Part shown: piece by piece, positions 26,393-35,805 of the stretch
How positions within the stretch are numbered: position 1 is the stretch's first letter
How the letters are laid out: the number at the start of each line of letters is the position of its first letter
From: Rhodoferax antarcticus ANT.BR
Lineage (GTDB): Bacteria; Pseudomonadota; Gammaproteobacteria; Burkholderiales; Burkholderiaceae_C
DNA length: 64,000 nt
Reading direction: 5' to 3'
Assembly: GCF_001938565.1 (NCBI RefSeq)
Contig: NZ_MSYM01000019.1
Coordinates: forward strand, 1 to 64,000
Translations under genes and position numbers: made by a program
The notes under the pieces: model-generated
Seen by the model: the letters and a program-made list of their open reading frames with translations, nothing else
Databases searched by the model: none
What the model was told of the DNA's origin: nothing

Positions 26393-28525
26393 ATGACCCG
26401 CCAACTCTTTGTCACCACCGCCCTGCCCTACGCCAATGGCAACTTTCACATTGGCCACATCATGGAATACATCCAGGCCGACATCTGGGTGCGTTACCAG
26501 CGCATGATGGGCAACGCGGTCGATTTTGTCTGCGCTGACGACACCCACGGCGCGCCAATCATGATCGCTGCCGAGAAAGCAGGTGTCACGCCGCAAGAGT
26601 TTGTGGCCAACATTGCCGCGGGTCGCAAGCAGTACCTAGACGGTTTTCACATCAGCTTTGATAACTGGCACAGCACCGACGCCCCCGAAAACCACGAGCT
26701 GGCCCAGTCCATCTACCGTGGCCTGCGCGACAACGTTGACGGCACGCTGATCGACACCCGCACCATTGCGCAGTTTTTCGACCCGGCGAAAAACATGTTC
26801 CTGCCGGACCGTTTCATCAAGGGCGAGTGCCCCAAGTGCCACACCAAAGACCAGTATGGTGACAACTGCGAGAACTGCGGCGCTGTCTATGCGCCAACTG
26901 ACCTGATCAACCCGTATTCCGCGCTGTCAGGTGCCAAGCCGGAGCTGAAAAACTCGGTGCACTTCTTTTTCAAGCTGTCCGACCCACGCTGTGTGGCATT
27001 TCTGGAGGAGTGGACGCAAGACGGCAAGCTGCAACCCGAAGTGGCCAACAAGATCAAGGAATGGTTCAGTGTGCGCACCAACCCCGACGGCACACAAAGC
27101 GAAGGCCTAGGCGACTGGGACATCAGCCGCGACGCGCCGTACTTTGGCATTGAGATACCTGATGCGCCGGGCAAATACTTCTACGTCTGGCTCGACGCGC
27201 CCATTGGTTACCTGGCGTCGCTGAAAAACCTGCTGGACAAACGCGCTGCGCTGGACCCGCAAAGCGCGGACTTCGAGGCCTACATGGCCAACCCCGAGCT
27301 GGAGCAGTACCACTTCATTGGCAAAGACATCGTCACCTTTCACACTCTGTTCTGGCCCGCCACACTCAAATTCAGCGGCCGCAAGGTGCCCGACAACATC
27401 TTTGTGCATGGTTTCCTGACGGTGAACAACGGCGAAAAAATGAGCAAAAGCCGTGGCACCGGGCTGGACCCGCTCAAATACCTGAGCCTGGGCATGAACC
27501 CTGAGTGGCTGCGCTACTACCTGGCCGCCAAACTCAGCGCCCGCAATGAAGACATCGACTTCAATGCCGACGACTTCATGGCCCGCGTCAACAGCGACCT
27601 GGTCGGCAAATACATCAACATCGCCTCACGGGCAGCCGGGTTTTTGAGCAAGCGCTTTGAAGGCAAGCTCGGTGAGGCACCTGAAGAGGGCGCGGCCTTG
27701 CTGCACCAGTTGCGCATTGAGCGCGTCAGCATCGAGCGCCTGTATGAAGAGCGCGAGTACGCCAAGGCCCTGCGTGAAACCATGCTGCTGGCTGACCGGG
27801 TGAACGCCTATGTGGACGCCAACAAACCCTGGGACCTGGCCAAACAGCCGGGGCAGGAGGTACGGCTGCAGGGCGTCTGCTCGGTTTGTATCAAGGCTTT
27901 TCGCATCCTCACCTGCTACCTGAAACCGGTATTGCCGCAGCTAGCTGCCCAAGTCGAAACCTTTTTGAACATCGAACCTCTGAGTTTTGGCAATGTTGGC
28001 GAACCACTGCAGACTGGCCATGTGATCGGCACTTACCAACATCTGATGCAGCGTGTGGACATCAAACAACTTGAAGCACTTTTTATGCCTCCAGCCCTTA
28101 TGGAACAAGCGCTAACAGCTACTGAAAACGCAGCATCCAAACTGCCTGGTGGCGAAGCCATTGCCCCCACCATCAGCATCGACGACTTTGCCAAGATCGA
28201 CCTGCGCATTGCCAAAATCGTGCAATGCCAGGCGGTAGCGGGCTCCACCAAGCTGCTGCAACTCACGCTGGATGTGGGTGAGCTCGACGACGCCGGGCAA
28301 GCCAAAACCCGCAGTGTTTTTTCAGGCATTGCAAGTTGTTACAAGCCCGAGGACCTGACCGGCAAACTCACCGTGCTGGTGGCCAACCTGGCACCGCGCA
28401 AGATGAAGTTTGGTGTGAGTGAAGGCATGGTGCTGGCCGCCAGCCATGCTGATGAAAAAGCCCAGCCCGGCATTTATGTGCTTGAGCCTTTCCCCGGTGC
28501 GCAGCCAGGCATGCGGATTCACTGA
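26393..28525 (+). CDS. metG: Methionyl-tRNA synthetase
   Basis: The 710-residue class I enzyme charges tRNA-Met. It shows the HIGH motif in [13 protein letters not shown] (about residues 18-21), a zinc knuckle ([18 protein letters not shown], about 145-162), the KMSKS motif and a C-terminal EMAP/Trbp111-like tRNA-binding domain (about 600-710, with [17 protein letters not shown]). The ATG at 26393 begins the conserved [16 protein letters not shown]; the longer open frame upstream runs through repeat copy B and is not coding. A dispersed-repeat copy encodes residues about 566-581, the linker before the tRNA-binding domain. Confidence 0.97.
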   Translation: MTRQLFVTTALPYANGNFHIGHIMEYIQADIWVRYQRMMGNAVDFVCADDTHGAPIMIAAEKAGVTPQEFVANIAAGRKQYLDGFHISFDNWHSTDAPENHELAQSIYRGLRDNVDGTLIDTRTIAQFFDPAKNMFLPDRFIKGECPKCHTKDQYGDNCENCGAVYAPTDLINPYSALSGAKPELKNSVHFFFKLSDPRCVAFLEEWTQDGKLQPEVANKIKEWFSVRTNPDGTQSEGLGDWDISRDAPYFGIEIPDAPGKYFYVWLDAPIGYLASLKNLLDKRAALDPQSADFEAYMANPELEQYHFIGKDIVTFHTLFWPATLKFSGRKVPDNIFVHGFLTVNNGEKMSKSRGTGLDPLKYLSLGMNPEWLRYYLAAKLSARNEDIDFNADDFMARVNSDLVGKYINIASRAAGFLSKRFEGKLGEAPEEGAALLHQLRIERVSIERLYEEREYAKALRETMLLADRVNAYVDANKPWDLAKQPGQEVRLQGVCSVCIKAFRILTCYLKPVLPQLAAQVETFLNIEPLSFGNVGEPLQTGHVIGTYQHLMQRVDIKQLEALFMPPALMEQALTATENAASKLPGGEAIAPTISIDDFAKIDLRIAKIVQCQAVAGSTKLLQLTLDVGELDDAGQAKTRSVFSGIASCYKPEDLTGKLTVLVANLAPRKMKFGVSEGMVLAASHADEKAQPGIYVLEPFPGAQPGMRIH
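28088..28135 (+). repeat. Short dispersed repeat, copy inside metG
   Basis: Matches the copy at 14558-14609 closely: CCAGCCCTTATGGAACAAGC, then GCTAACAGCTACTGAAAACG. It stays in frame and encodes the linker [17 protein letters not shown]. Confidence 0.75.
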
Positions 28526-28695
28526 ACCCGAAGGAAATCAAACGGTAAAAACTCAGAAACCACAGGGCTAGCATTTAATTACCGATGAGACTATTGATAG
28601 ACCGTTCAGTTCATAAGGATACGTGCTGGTAGCGGATACTTCACCTGCCACATTTTTGGCGTCTCAGGTAACCCCTGATTTGTTCGGAGCTCCTT

Positions 28696-29151
28696 ATGAA
28701 AAAAATGGTAATCGCTTCTGTTTTGGCCCTCGGCGCGGCTTTTTCTGTGCAGGCTAAAGACATCGTAGACACGGCCGTGGGTGCCGGAAACTTCAAAACC
28801 CTGGCCACGGCACTCACCGCTGCGGGCTTGGTTGACACCCTCAAGGGCAAGGGCCCCTTCACCGTCTTTGCGCCGACCGACGCGGCCTTTGCGAAGATTC
28901 CCAAAGCGGATCTGGACGCCTTGCTGAAAGACAAGGCCAAGCTCACCGCCGTGCTCACCTACCATGTGGTCGCTGGCAAAGTGATGGCGGCTGATGTCAA
29001 GGCGGGCAAGGTCAAAACCGTGCAAGGCTCTGAGCTGACCGTCACCACCGCTGGCGGTGCAATGGTGGACGGCGCCCACATCACCAGCACCGACATCGTG
29101 GCCGATAACGGTGTGATCCATGTGATCGACAGCGTGATCATGCCCAAGTAA
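28696..29151 (+). CDS. Secreted fasciclin (FAS1) domain protein
   Basis: This 151-residue protein has a signal peptide ([19 protein letters not shown]) and one FAS1 domain with the H1 block [17 protein letters not shown], the YH motif in [11 protein letters not shown] and the H2 block [17 protein letters not shown]1 domains mediate adhesion or bind small molecules at the cell surface or in the periplasm. A GGAG ribosome site precedes the ATG. The SOUL gene follows 8 bp later, so the two form an operon. The partner is unknown. Confidence 0.92.
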   Translation: MKKMVIASVLALGAAFSVQAKDIVDTAVGAGNFKTLATALTAAGLVDTLKGKGPFTVFAPTDAAFAKIPKADLDALLKDKAKLTAVLTYHVVAGKVMAADVKAGKVKTVQGSELTVTTAGGAMVDGAHITSTDIVADNGVIHVIDSVIMPK

Positions 29152-29159
29152 GGTGACCA

Positions 29160-29825
29160 ATGATGCGACGGCTGTTTTGCTTTTTTGCGGCGTTGATGCT
29201 CGGGGGTGCTGCGATGGCGGTTGAAGAACCCAAGTTTCAAGTTCTGGCCCAAGACAATGGGTTTGAGCTGCGTCAATACGCGCCGCTGATCGTTGCCGAG
29301 ACCTGGGTCGATGGCGACATGGACGCCGCCTCTGGCAAGGGTTTCCGAGCCATTGCGGACTACATTTTTGGCAACAACACAACGCCCCAAACCGATCAAA
29401 GCAGCAAGATCGCGATGACAGCGCCCGTCACCGTGGAGCCACAGGCCCAGTCAAGTAAGCTGGCCATGACGGCCCCGGTCACGGTGCAGCCAGCAGGTGA
29501 GGCGCCAGGTTGGGTAGCAGCACAGCGCTGGCGGGTGCAGTTCGTCATGCCCAGCCAGTACACCCTGGAGGCGCTCCCACAGCCCAACAACGCCGCGGTG
29601 ACTTTGCGCGAGGTGCCTGGCAAAACCGTGGCGGTGGCAACCTATTCCGGGTTCAACACCGAGAGCCGCATCCGACAAGAAACCCAGGCACTGGTTGACT
29701 GGATGCAAACACGCCAACTGGCTGCGGCAGGCCCGGCACAACTGGCCCGCTACGACCCACCTTGGACGCTACCTTTCTGGCGCCGAAACGAGATCCAGAT
29801 CGAGGTCAAACCGTCCGGCCCATGA
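29160..29825 (+). CDS. SOUL/HBP family heme-binding protein, exported
   Basis: The 221-residue protein has a signal peptide (RRLFCFFAALMLGGAAMA) and a SOUL domain. The family's paired motif appears twice, as KIAMTAPVTVEP and KLAMTAPVTVQP (about residues 82-110), followed by FVMPSQYTLEALPQP. SOUL proteins bind heme or related tetrapyrroles. It is translationally close to the fasciclin gene, so both probably act in the periplasm or cell surface. The start may be the first or second of two adjacent ATG codons. Confidence 0.9.
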   Translation: MMRRLFCFFAALMLGGAAMAVEEPKFQVLAQDNGFELRQYAPLIVAETWVDGDMDAASGKGFRAIADYIFGNNTTPQTDQSSKIAMTAPVTVEPQAQSSKLAMTAPVTVQPAGEAPGWVAAQRWRVQFVMPSQYTLEALPQPNNAAVTLREVPGKTVAVATYSGFNTESRIRQETQALVDWMQTRQLAAAGPAQLARYDPPWTLPFWRRNEIQIEVKPSGP

Positions 29826-30178
29826 GCGCAAGCCAGCGCGGGGCGACAGAAACACGGCTTCACCCGCCGCCACGCTTACTGAGCCACTGCAAACTGGCCT
29901 GTCAACGGCGCTTTTTCGCACCGGATGCAGTGTGTGGACAACCAACAACTTTAAGCACTATTTGTGCCTCTATCCCATATACAACAAGCGCAAGTAGCTA
30001 CTGAAAATATAGTAAGTTGACGGTTTGGTGCGCGTCGACATGATCACCGCCAAGGTCGGCAAAGCAGGTGGGGTTGTTCTAGAACCCTGGCCGTGGGTAA
30101 CCTGATGCTCGCCACAGGTGCTTCTACCATGCAAGGTCTTGTGGATCTTCCACGAAAGGAACCACCAGACCCATACTT
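29826..30178. other. Gap with decayed sequence and one repeat copy
   Basis: No gene is supported. A degenerate short-repeat copy lies at 29965-30015 (TATCCCATATACAACAAGCG, then AGTAGCTACTGAAAATATAG). The rest shows no recognisable protein frame and may be debris from the N-terminal half of the adjacent antiporter pseudogene. Confidence 0.5.
29965..30015 (+). repeat. Short dispersed repeat, degenerate intergenic copy
   Basis: Retains the overall order of the unit (CTCTA, CCCATAT, AACAAGCG, AGTAGCTACT, AATATAG) with several changes. Confidence 0.55.
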
Positions 30179-30708
30179 GATATTGCCGCCATCTGCCTCG
30201 TCGTGACCGCTTTGCTGGCCAGCAAACTGCATGTATCCGGCCCATTGGCCATGGTGGTGACCGGCTTGGTGGTGGGCAACCAGGGACGTGCACTGGCCAT
30301 GTCAGACACCACACGGCGTTAGGTGGATATGTTTTGGGAGTTGTTGGACGAAATTCTCAATGCGGTTCTTTTCGTGCTGATTGGCATGGAGGTGCTGCTG
30401 ATCGCGTTTTCAGTGCCTGTTTTGCTGGCTGGGGCCGTGGCCATTGCGGTGACTTTGTTCGCCCGGACGGTCACGCCTGGCTTGCCGGTGCGCGCGTTGG
30501 AGCATCGCTCTGGCCTGCATGCGGGTGCCTGGCGGGTGCTGACCTGGGGCGGGCTGCGCGGCGGCATCTCGGTAGCGCTGGCCTTGGCGTTGCCCGCCGG
30601 GCCCCACCGCGACACGGTGCTGGCGCTGACCTATTGCGGGGTGGTATTTTTCCACTCTGGCGCAGGGTCTGACGATTGGGCGTGTCGTGCGCAGTTTGAA
30701 ATAGGCCG
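30179..30708 (+). pseudogene. Na+/H+ antiporter (CPA1/NhaP type) remnant
   Basis: One frame reads as the C-terminal half of a CPA1 sodium/proton antiporter: IAAICLVVTALLASKLHVSG, then PLAMVVTGLVVGN, SDTTRR, a TAG stop at 30320-30322, and then VDMFWELLDEILNAVLFVLIG and GGLRGGISVALALALP. Near 30650 the frame shifts at a T run; the expected ending (FSTLAQGLTIGRVVRSLK and a stop at 30706-30708) is in another frame. The first half of the protein is missing. With a nonsense codon, a frameshift and an N-terminal deletion, it cannot make a working antiporter. Confidence 0.88.
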
Positions 30709-30886
30709 GCATTGAGCTTGCCCGAAGACACAGGGGTTTTCAGGCGACACCGAGCCGGTGGCCGTATCTGCGGTGGAAGGACCATGATGTCGCTTGCGCG
30801 TTTGGCGTCGACTCAGGCCGTTGTAAGGGCCTGTGCAGGCAATGATAAGTGGGGGTTCTATGCCGGAAACGCCGATGCTTTTCCAG

Positions 30887-30930
30887 TTATTGCATGTAAC
30901 GGCACAAGCCTATAAACTGTTGCATGTAAC
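30887..30930 (+). promoter_or_regulatory. Candidate mazEF promoter with twin operators
   Basis: TTGCATGTAAC occurs at 30890-30900 and again at 30920-30930. The second copy extends to GTTGCATGTAAC, an imperfect palindrome. A TATAAA -10 box (30911-30916) lies between them, with TTATTG 18 bp upstream as a possible -35. The start-to-start distance of 30 bp, near three helical turns, suits cooperative repressor binding. Confidence 0.55.
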
Positions 30931-30948
30931 TCAAAAGAGAGACCCCCA

Positions 30949-31167
30949 ATGCTGCATGTCAATTTACGTGTTCAAAAGTACCGCGATGCGCTTCGTATGG
31001 CGGGGTTGCGCCCTGTGCAAATCTGGGTGCCAGATACGCGAACGCCAGACTTCGCTCAGGAATGCCGTCGCCAGTGCCGCCTTGTCGCGCAAGCGGACAT
31101 GGCCGACCAGAACATGCAGACATTCATGAATGAAGCCTTAGCAGATGTGGACGGCTGGACGGCTTAA
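30949..31167 (+). CDS. MazE-type antitoxin (DUF3018-like)
   Basis: This 72-residue protein begins with a short DNA-binding-like segment (MLHVNLRVQKYRDALRMAGLRPVQIWVPDTR) and ends in an acidic helical tail suited to toxin binding (NEALADVDGWTA). It resembles the DUF3018 antitoxins found beside MazF toxins. An AGAGAG ribosome site precedes the ATG. The stop overlaps the toxin start by one base (TAATG), so the pair is coupled. Twin operators upstream fit autoregulation. Confidence 0.82.
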   Translation: MLHVNLRVQKYRDALRMAGLRPVQIWVPDTRTPDFAQECRRQCRLVAQADMADQNMQTFMNEALADVDGWTA

Positions 31168-31490
31168 TGCGTGGCGACTTTGTGACCATCGCTATGCAAG
31201 GCGACTTTGGCAAGCCCAGACCCGCCTTGGTGATTCAGGCTGACCCGTACGACGAGCACACCAGTGTCACCGTTCTGCCCGTGACAGCCGCGCTGGTTGC
31301 CGCGCCGCTATTGCGCATCACTATTGAGCCAAGTCCAAAAAACGGTTTGCAAAAGCCGTCACAGGTGATGGTAGATAAAGCGATGACCGTGAAGCGCGAC
31401 AAGGTTGGCCCAGCCTTCGGGCACATTGACGCTGCAGCCATGATCGAGGTTGAGCGTTGTCTTGCTGTATTTTTGGGCATCGCCAAATAG
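31167..31490 (+). CDS. mazF: MazF-type endoribonuclease toxin
   Basis: The 107-residue protein has the MazF/PemK fold landmarks: RGDFVTIAMQGDFGKPRPALVIQ at the start, TSVTVLPVTAA, and QVMVDKAMTVKRDKVG. These toxins cleave single-stranded mRNA at short motifs. The length is the family norm and no lesion is visible. It is the second gene of an antitoxin-toxin pair placed between a decayed antiporter and the hyf-like operon, a degenerate accessory spot unrelated to the island at the left end. Confidence 0.9.
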   Translation: MRGDFVTIAMQGDFGKPRPALVIQADPYDEHTSVTVLPVTAALVAAPLLRITIEPSPKNGLQKPSQVMVDKAMTVKRDKVGPAFGHIDAAAMIEVERCLAVFLGIAK

Positions 31491-31559
31491 TGGAAAACAC
31501 TTGTTTGGTGACATGCGGGTGCTTTGCTGCTTCTGGCAGGATGTTCCGTAGCCGCCTTT

Positions 31560-32087
31560 CTAAGACCTTTGCACAACCCGCCGTCGCACCGCCTGCAGAA
31601 TGCCGCGCAGAATATCAATCGGCTCCGGTGGGCAGCCCGGCACGGTCACATCCACTGGAATGACCTTGTCTACCCGGCCGCAGGTGGCGTAGCTTTCACC
31701 GAAGATGCCGCCTGTGCAGGCACAGTCGCCCACCGCCACCACCAGTTTGGGCTCGGGCGTGGCATCAAAAGTGCGCTTTAACGCCATCTCCATGTTGCGC
31801 GACACTGGGCCGGTGACCAGCAGCATGTCGGCGTGGCGCGGGCTGGCCACAAATTTGATGCCCAGGCCCTCAATGTTGTAGTACGGGTTGCCCAGCGCGC
31901 TGATTTCCATCTCGCAGCCGTTGCAGGAACCCGCATCCACCTCGCGGATGCACAAAGCGTCACCCAAAATAGATAGCATCTCAGCCTGTATGTGTGAGGG
32001 CTCAAGGCCTGAAACATCACCAATGTCAGGCGCTGCTTCGGTGCAGATGCCCACCTTGGCGATCTGCTGGACAACTTTCCAGATCAT
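31560..32087 (-). CDS. hyfI: Hydrogenase-4/complex I small subunit homologue (HyfI/NuoB-like)
   Basis: The 175-residue protein is homologous to NuoB and the small subunits of group 4 hydrogenases. The ligands for one [4Fe-4S] cluster are present: SCNGCE (about residues 54-59), the cysteine pair in GDCACTGG (about 119) and VPGCPPEP (about 150). It should accept or donate electrons at the membrane-facing end of the complex. It is the last gene of the operon, 10 bp behind the large subunit. A dispersed-repeat copy encodes residues about 26-40. Confidence 0.9.
   Translation of the reverse strand: MIWKVVQQIAKVGICTEAAPDIGDVSGLEPSHIQAEMLSILGDALCIREVDAGSCNGCEMEISALGNPYYNIEGLGIKFVASPRHADMLLVTGPVSRNMEMALKRTFDATPEPKLVVAVGDCACTGGIFGESYATCGRVDKVIPVDVTVPGCPPEPIDILRGILQAVRRRVVQRS
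31967..32009 (-). repeat. Short dispersed repeat, copy inside hyfI
   Basis: Reverse orientation: AAATAGATAGCATCTCAGCC, then GAGGGCTCAAGGCC. It stays in frame with hyfI. Confidence 0.55.
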
Positions 32088-32097
32088 GCGGTCTTCC

Positions 32098-33684
32098 TCA
32101 TAGGTCTTGCCCCGAGTAGCTCAGGTTGAACGACTTGTTGATGAGCGGGAAGTCGGCCACGATGTCGTTCATGACAGCGTGTTCCAGCACCGGCCAGTTT
32201 TGCCAGGACGGGTCGTGCAGGTGGCAGCGCTCAATGCGGTTGGCCTGCTCAGCCCCGGCGAGTTCCAGCGCCACGACAATCTCGCCACGCCAGCCTTCCA
32301 CCCAGCCGGCGCCCCGGCTAGGCTGCGCGGGCAGCGTTAACGGGGTTCGCACCGGGCCTTCTGGGGCTTCATTGAGGATGCGCTCAATCAGGCGGATGGC
32401 CTCGGTGACCTCCTGAAACCGCACCGCTGCGCGCGCGCCCACATCGCCGCGCGCATGGGTGGCCATCACCACCCTCAAGGTATCGTAGGGTGCAAACGGG
32501 TGGTCACAGCGCACATCCCAACTCTGCGAACTGCCGCGCCCGGCCAGCCCGGTCATGCCCAGCTGCGCGGCCAGCGCGGGTTCCACCCGGCCAGTGACCA
32601 AGAAGCGGTCTTGCAGCCCGGCGTGGGATTCAAACACCTCGAAGAGCTTGCGCACATCAACCGCCGTTTCCAGGCAACGCTGCCACAAGGCGTCCCATCC
32701 GCCGGGCAACAAATCTGCTTTCACACCGCCGGGCACGATGCAGTCCATCATCAAACGGTGACCAAAAGCTGTTTTGCAGGCGCGCAGCCAGTCTTCCCGC
32801 AGCCGCGAAAACTGCGCCAGCGCAAAGGCATAGGCGACGTCGTTGCCCAGCGCACCCAGGTCGCCTAGGTGATTGGCCACGCGCTCGCACTCCAGCATCA
32901 GCGCACGCAGCCAAGCCGCGCGCGGCGGGATGCTGGTCTGGCAGGCAGACTCCAGCGCCATGCAGTAAGCCCAGGCATAGGCCACGGTGGAGTCGCCCGA
33001 CACGCGCCCGGCCAGCCGGTAGGCTTCCTGGGCGGGCAGCTGCGTCATGTTCTGCTCAATACCTTTGTGGGTGTAGCCCAGGCGCTGCTCCAGGCGCAAA
33101 ATCTTCTCACCAACGGCAGAAAACCGGAAGTGCCCCGGCTCGATGATGCCCGCGTGCACCGGGCCCACGGCGATTTCATGCACGCCGTCGCCCTGCACAC
33201 GCACAAACGGGTAGTCGGTCAAGGCACCGGGCGCGGGTTCAGGCAAGGCTTGCGGATCTTGCAGCAGCGGGTAGTGGTCAGCCGCCCAGGCGCCGTGGTT
33301 CAGCCAGGGACGCTGGTCGCGCGCACCTTCTGCCAGCACACCAGACAGGTCGGCTGCCGCACGCTGCATGCGTGAGGCCGCCAGAAAGACGCCAGATAGA
33401 TTCGGGTAGCTGCAGCGCCCATCTTGCACCTCCAAGGGCAAGGCCAGCCAGAACAGCCCCTCCAGCGTGGCATACGCACAAAATATGCTCTCAGCCCTTG
33501 TCCCACCTGCGTTAGAAGCTATATCTTTAATAGCTTTGCCAGCCCACAGTGTGATCAGTCGGCCACCGGCGTCACGCACCGTTGTAGCGGCGGTTTGCCA
33601 CTGGGCTGGCGTCACCCGCGCCCAAAATATCGGCACCGGGGCTGGCAGCGCGACAAGTTCCAATTCCAGGCCAGGTAGCTTCAT
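32098..33684 (-). CDS. hyfG: Hydrogenase-4/complex I large subunit homologue lacking Ni-binding cysteines (HyfG/NuoCD-like)
   Basis: The 528-residue protein joins a NuoC-like N-terminal domain (about 1-160) to a NuoD/hydrogenase-large-subunit domain. The expected CxxC near RLAGRVSGDSTVAYAWAYC is absent, and the C-terminus ends in FPLINKSFNLSYSGQDL without the second cysteine pair. It therefore cannot carry a NiFe centre in the normal way and resembles the energy-converting-hydrogenase-related complexes. The ATG at 33684 (MKLPGLELELV) is chosen because the longer frame overlaps hyfF and reads as low-complexity sequence. A dispersed-repeat copy encodes residues about 50-65. Confidence 0.88.
   Translation of the reverse strand: MKLPGLELELVALPAPVPIFWARVTPAQWQTAATTVRDAGGRLITLWAGKAIKDIASNAGGTRAESIFCAYATLEGLFWLALPLEVQDGRCSYPNLSGVFLAASRMQRAAADLSGVLAEGARDQRPWLNHGAWAADHYPLLQDPQALPEPAPGALTDYPFVRVQGDGVHEIAVGPVHAGIIEPGHFRFSAVGEKILRLEQRLGYTHKGIEQNMTQLPAQEAYRLAGRVSGDSTVAYAWAYCMALESACQTSIPPRAAWLRALMLECERVANHLGDLGALGNDVAYAFALAQFSRLREDWLRACKTAFGHRLMMDCIVPGGVKADLLPGGWDALWQRCLETAVDVRKLFEVFESHAGLQDRFLVTGRVEPALAAQLGMTGLAGRGSSQSWDVRCDHPFAPYDTLRVVMATHARGDVGARAAVRFQEVTEAIRLIERILNEAPEGPVRTPLTLPAQPSRGAGWVEGWRGEIVVALELAGAEQANRIERCHLHDPSWQNWPVLEHAVMNDIVADFPLINKSFNLSYSGQDL
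33487..33534 (+). repeat. Short dispersed repeat, copy inside hyfG
   Basis: CTCTCAGCCCTTGTCCCACC, then TGCGTTAGAAGCTAT and TTAATAGC. In frame with hyfG. Confidence 0.65.
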
Positions 33685-33688
33685 CGGT

Positions 33689-35143
33689 TCAACCCCCCAG
33701 CATGCGTGATGCCGCCACGTACCAGCCGTCCAGATAGGGCGGAATGTACAAGCCCAGCGCCAAGGCCAGCGCCAAGTGCACAAACACCGGAATCAGCGCC
33801 GGCGGATGCGCCAGCGGCTTAAGGGTGGATTCGCCAAACACCATCGGCAACACGCGGATCAGCATCGAGGCAAACGCCACGCCCAGCGCCAAAAACAGGA
33901 ACGGTGTGGCCCAGGGCTGCTCACGCATGGCGGTGGTGAGGATCAAAAACTCGCTGGCAAACACGCCAAACGGCGGCATGCCCAGGATGGCCATCACGCC
34001 CAGCATCAGGCCCCAGCCCACTGCGGGGTTGACCTTGATCAGCCCGCGTATCTCGCTCATGACCTGTGTGCCGGCCTTTTGCGTGGCGTGGCCAACGGTG
34101 AAAAAGATGGCGGATTTCACCAACGAATGCACCGTCATGTGCAGCAGCCCGGCAAAGTTGGCCACCGGCCCGCCCATGCCAAAAGCAAAGGTGATCAACC
34201 CCATGTGCTCAATACTGGAGTAAGAAAACATGCGCTTGACGTCTTTTTGCCGCGAGATGCAAAACGCTGCCACCACCACCGACAGCAGGCCAAAGCCCAT
34301 CATCAGTTGCCCGGCCATTTGGGTGCCTAACGCGCCGTCGGTGAGCACCTTGCAGCGCAGCACCGCATACATGGCCACATTCAGCAGCAGACCCGACAGC
34401 ACCGCTGACACCGGCGTGGGGCCTTCGGCGTGGGCGTCCGGCAGCCAACTGTGCAGCGGCACCAGACCGATCTTGGTGCCATAACCAATCAACAGGAACA
34501 CAAACGCCAGCGACATGATGGTCGGGTCAAGCTGGCCCTTGATGTCAGACAGATTGCTCCACAGCAACGTGGCGTGCTCTGAGCCCAGCGCCTTGTCCGC
34601 TGCCATATAGACCAGAATCGTGCCAAACAGCGCCAGGGCGATGCCAACGCCGCACAAAATAAAGTATTTCCAGGCCGCCTCCAGGCTGGCCGGGGTGCGG
34701 TAGACACTGACCAGCAGCACGGTGGTCAGCGTGGCGGCCTCCATCGCCACCCAAATAATTCCCAGGTTGTTGGTGGTGAAGCCCAGCAGCATGGTGAAGC
34801 TGAACAACTGGTACATGCTGTGGTACAGGCGCATGCGCGCTGGCGTCATCTTGCCGTGGTCTTGCTCAATGCGCATGTAAGGGCGCGAGAAGATCGCCGT
34901 GGTCAGGCTGACAAAGGCCGTCAGGGTGACGAGAAAGACGTTGAGCGGGTCAATGTAAAACTGCTTGTCCCAGACAAACTGCGGGCCGTCCTGAATCACC
35001 TGCATCGTCATCACACAGGCGGCCAGAAATGTCAGCAGACTGAACACCACGTTGATGTCTCGCGCATAACTGCGGTGCCCCACCAGCGCCAGCAGCATGC
35101 CGCCCAGCAGCGGCACCCCAAGGATCAGAAACAGCGCGCTCAT
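33689..35143 (-). CDS. hyfF: Complex-I-like antiporter subunit HyfF
   Basis: This 484-residue protein has about thirteen membrane segments and the proton-channel family signature (EAATLTTVLLVSVYR; GLVPLHSWLPDAHAEGPTPVSAVLSG; KRMFSYSSIEHMG). It is homologous to NuoN/NuoM and HyfF and should move protons or sodium across the inner membrane. It overlaps hyfE by 4 bp and is 4 bp ahead of hyfG, so the stoichiometry is probably set by coupled translation. Confidence 0.92.
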   Translation of the reverse strand: MSALFLILGVPLLGGMLLALVGHRSYARDINVVFSLLTFLAACVMTMQVIQDGPQFVWDKQFYIDPLNVFLVTLTAFVSLTTAIFSRPYMRIEQDHGKMTPARMRLYHSMYQLFSFTMLLGFTTNNLGIIWVAMEAATLTTVLLVSVYRTPASLEAAWKYFILCGVGIALALFGTILVYMAADKALGSEHATLLWSNLSDIKGQLDPTIMSLAFVFLLIGYGTKIGLVPLHSWLPDAHAEGPTPVSAVLSGLLLNVAMYAVLRCKVLTDGALGTQMAGQLMMGFGLLSVVVAAFCISRQKDVKRMFSYSSIEHMGLITFAFGMGGPVANFAGLLHMTVHSLVKSAIFFTVGHATQKAGTQVMSEIRGLIKVNPAVGWGLMLGVMAILGMPPFGVFASEFLILTTAMREQPWATPFLFLALGVAFASMLIRVLPMVFGESTLKPLAHPPALIPVFVHLALALALGLYIPPYLDGWYVAASRMLGG

Positions 35144-35805
35144 CTTGAGTCATCCTTGAGCGTTTCCAGGTGGTGAATGTCCAGGCTGTCAAACTTTTCG
35201 CGAAGCTGGAACAAGAACACCCCCAGAATCAGCACGCCCACCAGCACGTCCAACGCAATGCCAAATTCGACAATCATCGGCATGCCGTTGGTAACGGTGG
35301 TGGCGGCAAACAACAAGCCGTTTTCCATGGACAAAAAGCCAATCACCTGCGGCACCGCCTTCGAGCGGGTGATCATCATCATGAACGACAGCAACACACA
35401 CGCCAGCGCAATACCCAACGCGCCCCCGGCCACAGCGTCTGACAAGCGTGAAATTGGCAGCGCCAGGCTAAAGGCAAAAATCACCAGCGCAATGCCAATC
35501 AGCATGGTGGTGGGAATGTTCAGCAGCGTTTCCACGTCCCAGCGCACATTCAGCTTGCGGATCATGCGGTGCAGCATCCACGGGATCAGCACCACCTTGA
35601 GCACCAGAGTGAGCACGCCAGAGATGTACAACTCAGGTTGATTCGTCACATAGGCCAGCAAAAACGAAGCTGCTACCAGCGCCGCCCCCTGAATCATGAA
35701 CAGGTGAATCAGCGACACGATGCGCCGCTGCGAAATCATGGCAAACGACAGCAACAGAATCAGCGTGGCGAACAGGTTGATCAGCTGCGGCACAAATTTG
35801 ATCAT
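35140..35805 (-). CDS. hyfE: Membrane subunit HyfE
   Basis: The 221-residue protein has about seven membrane helices and resembles HyfE, whose C-terminal part is NuoK-like (ALACVLLSFMMMITRSKAVPQ, SMENGLLFAATTV). It belongs to the membrane arm. It overlaps both neighbours by 4 bp (hyfC upstream, hyfF downstream). A conserved glutamate in FLSMENG matches the proton-path residue of NuoK. Confidence 0.9.
   Translation of the reverse strand: MIKFVPQLINLFATLILLLSFAMISQRRIVSLIHLFMIQGAALVAASFLLAYVTNQPELYISGVLTLVLKVVLIPWMLHRMIRKLNVRWDVETLLNIPTTMLIGIALVIFAFSLALPISRLSDAVAGGALGIALACVLLSFMMMITRSKAVPQVIGFLSMENGLLFAATTVTNGMPMIVEFGIALDVLVGVLILGVFLFQLREKFDSLDIHHLETLKDDSR

Noticed and set aside
28606..29382. 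A 258-codon minus-strand frame
   Set aside because: It is antisense to the fasciclin and SOUL genes and has no family features.
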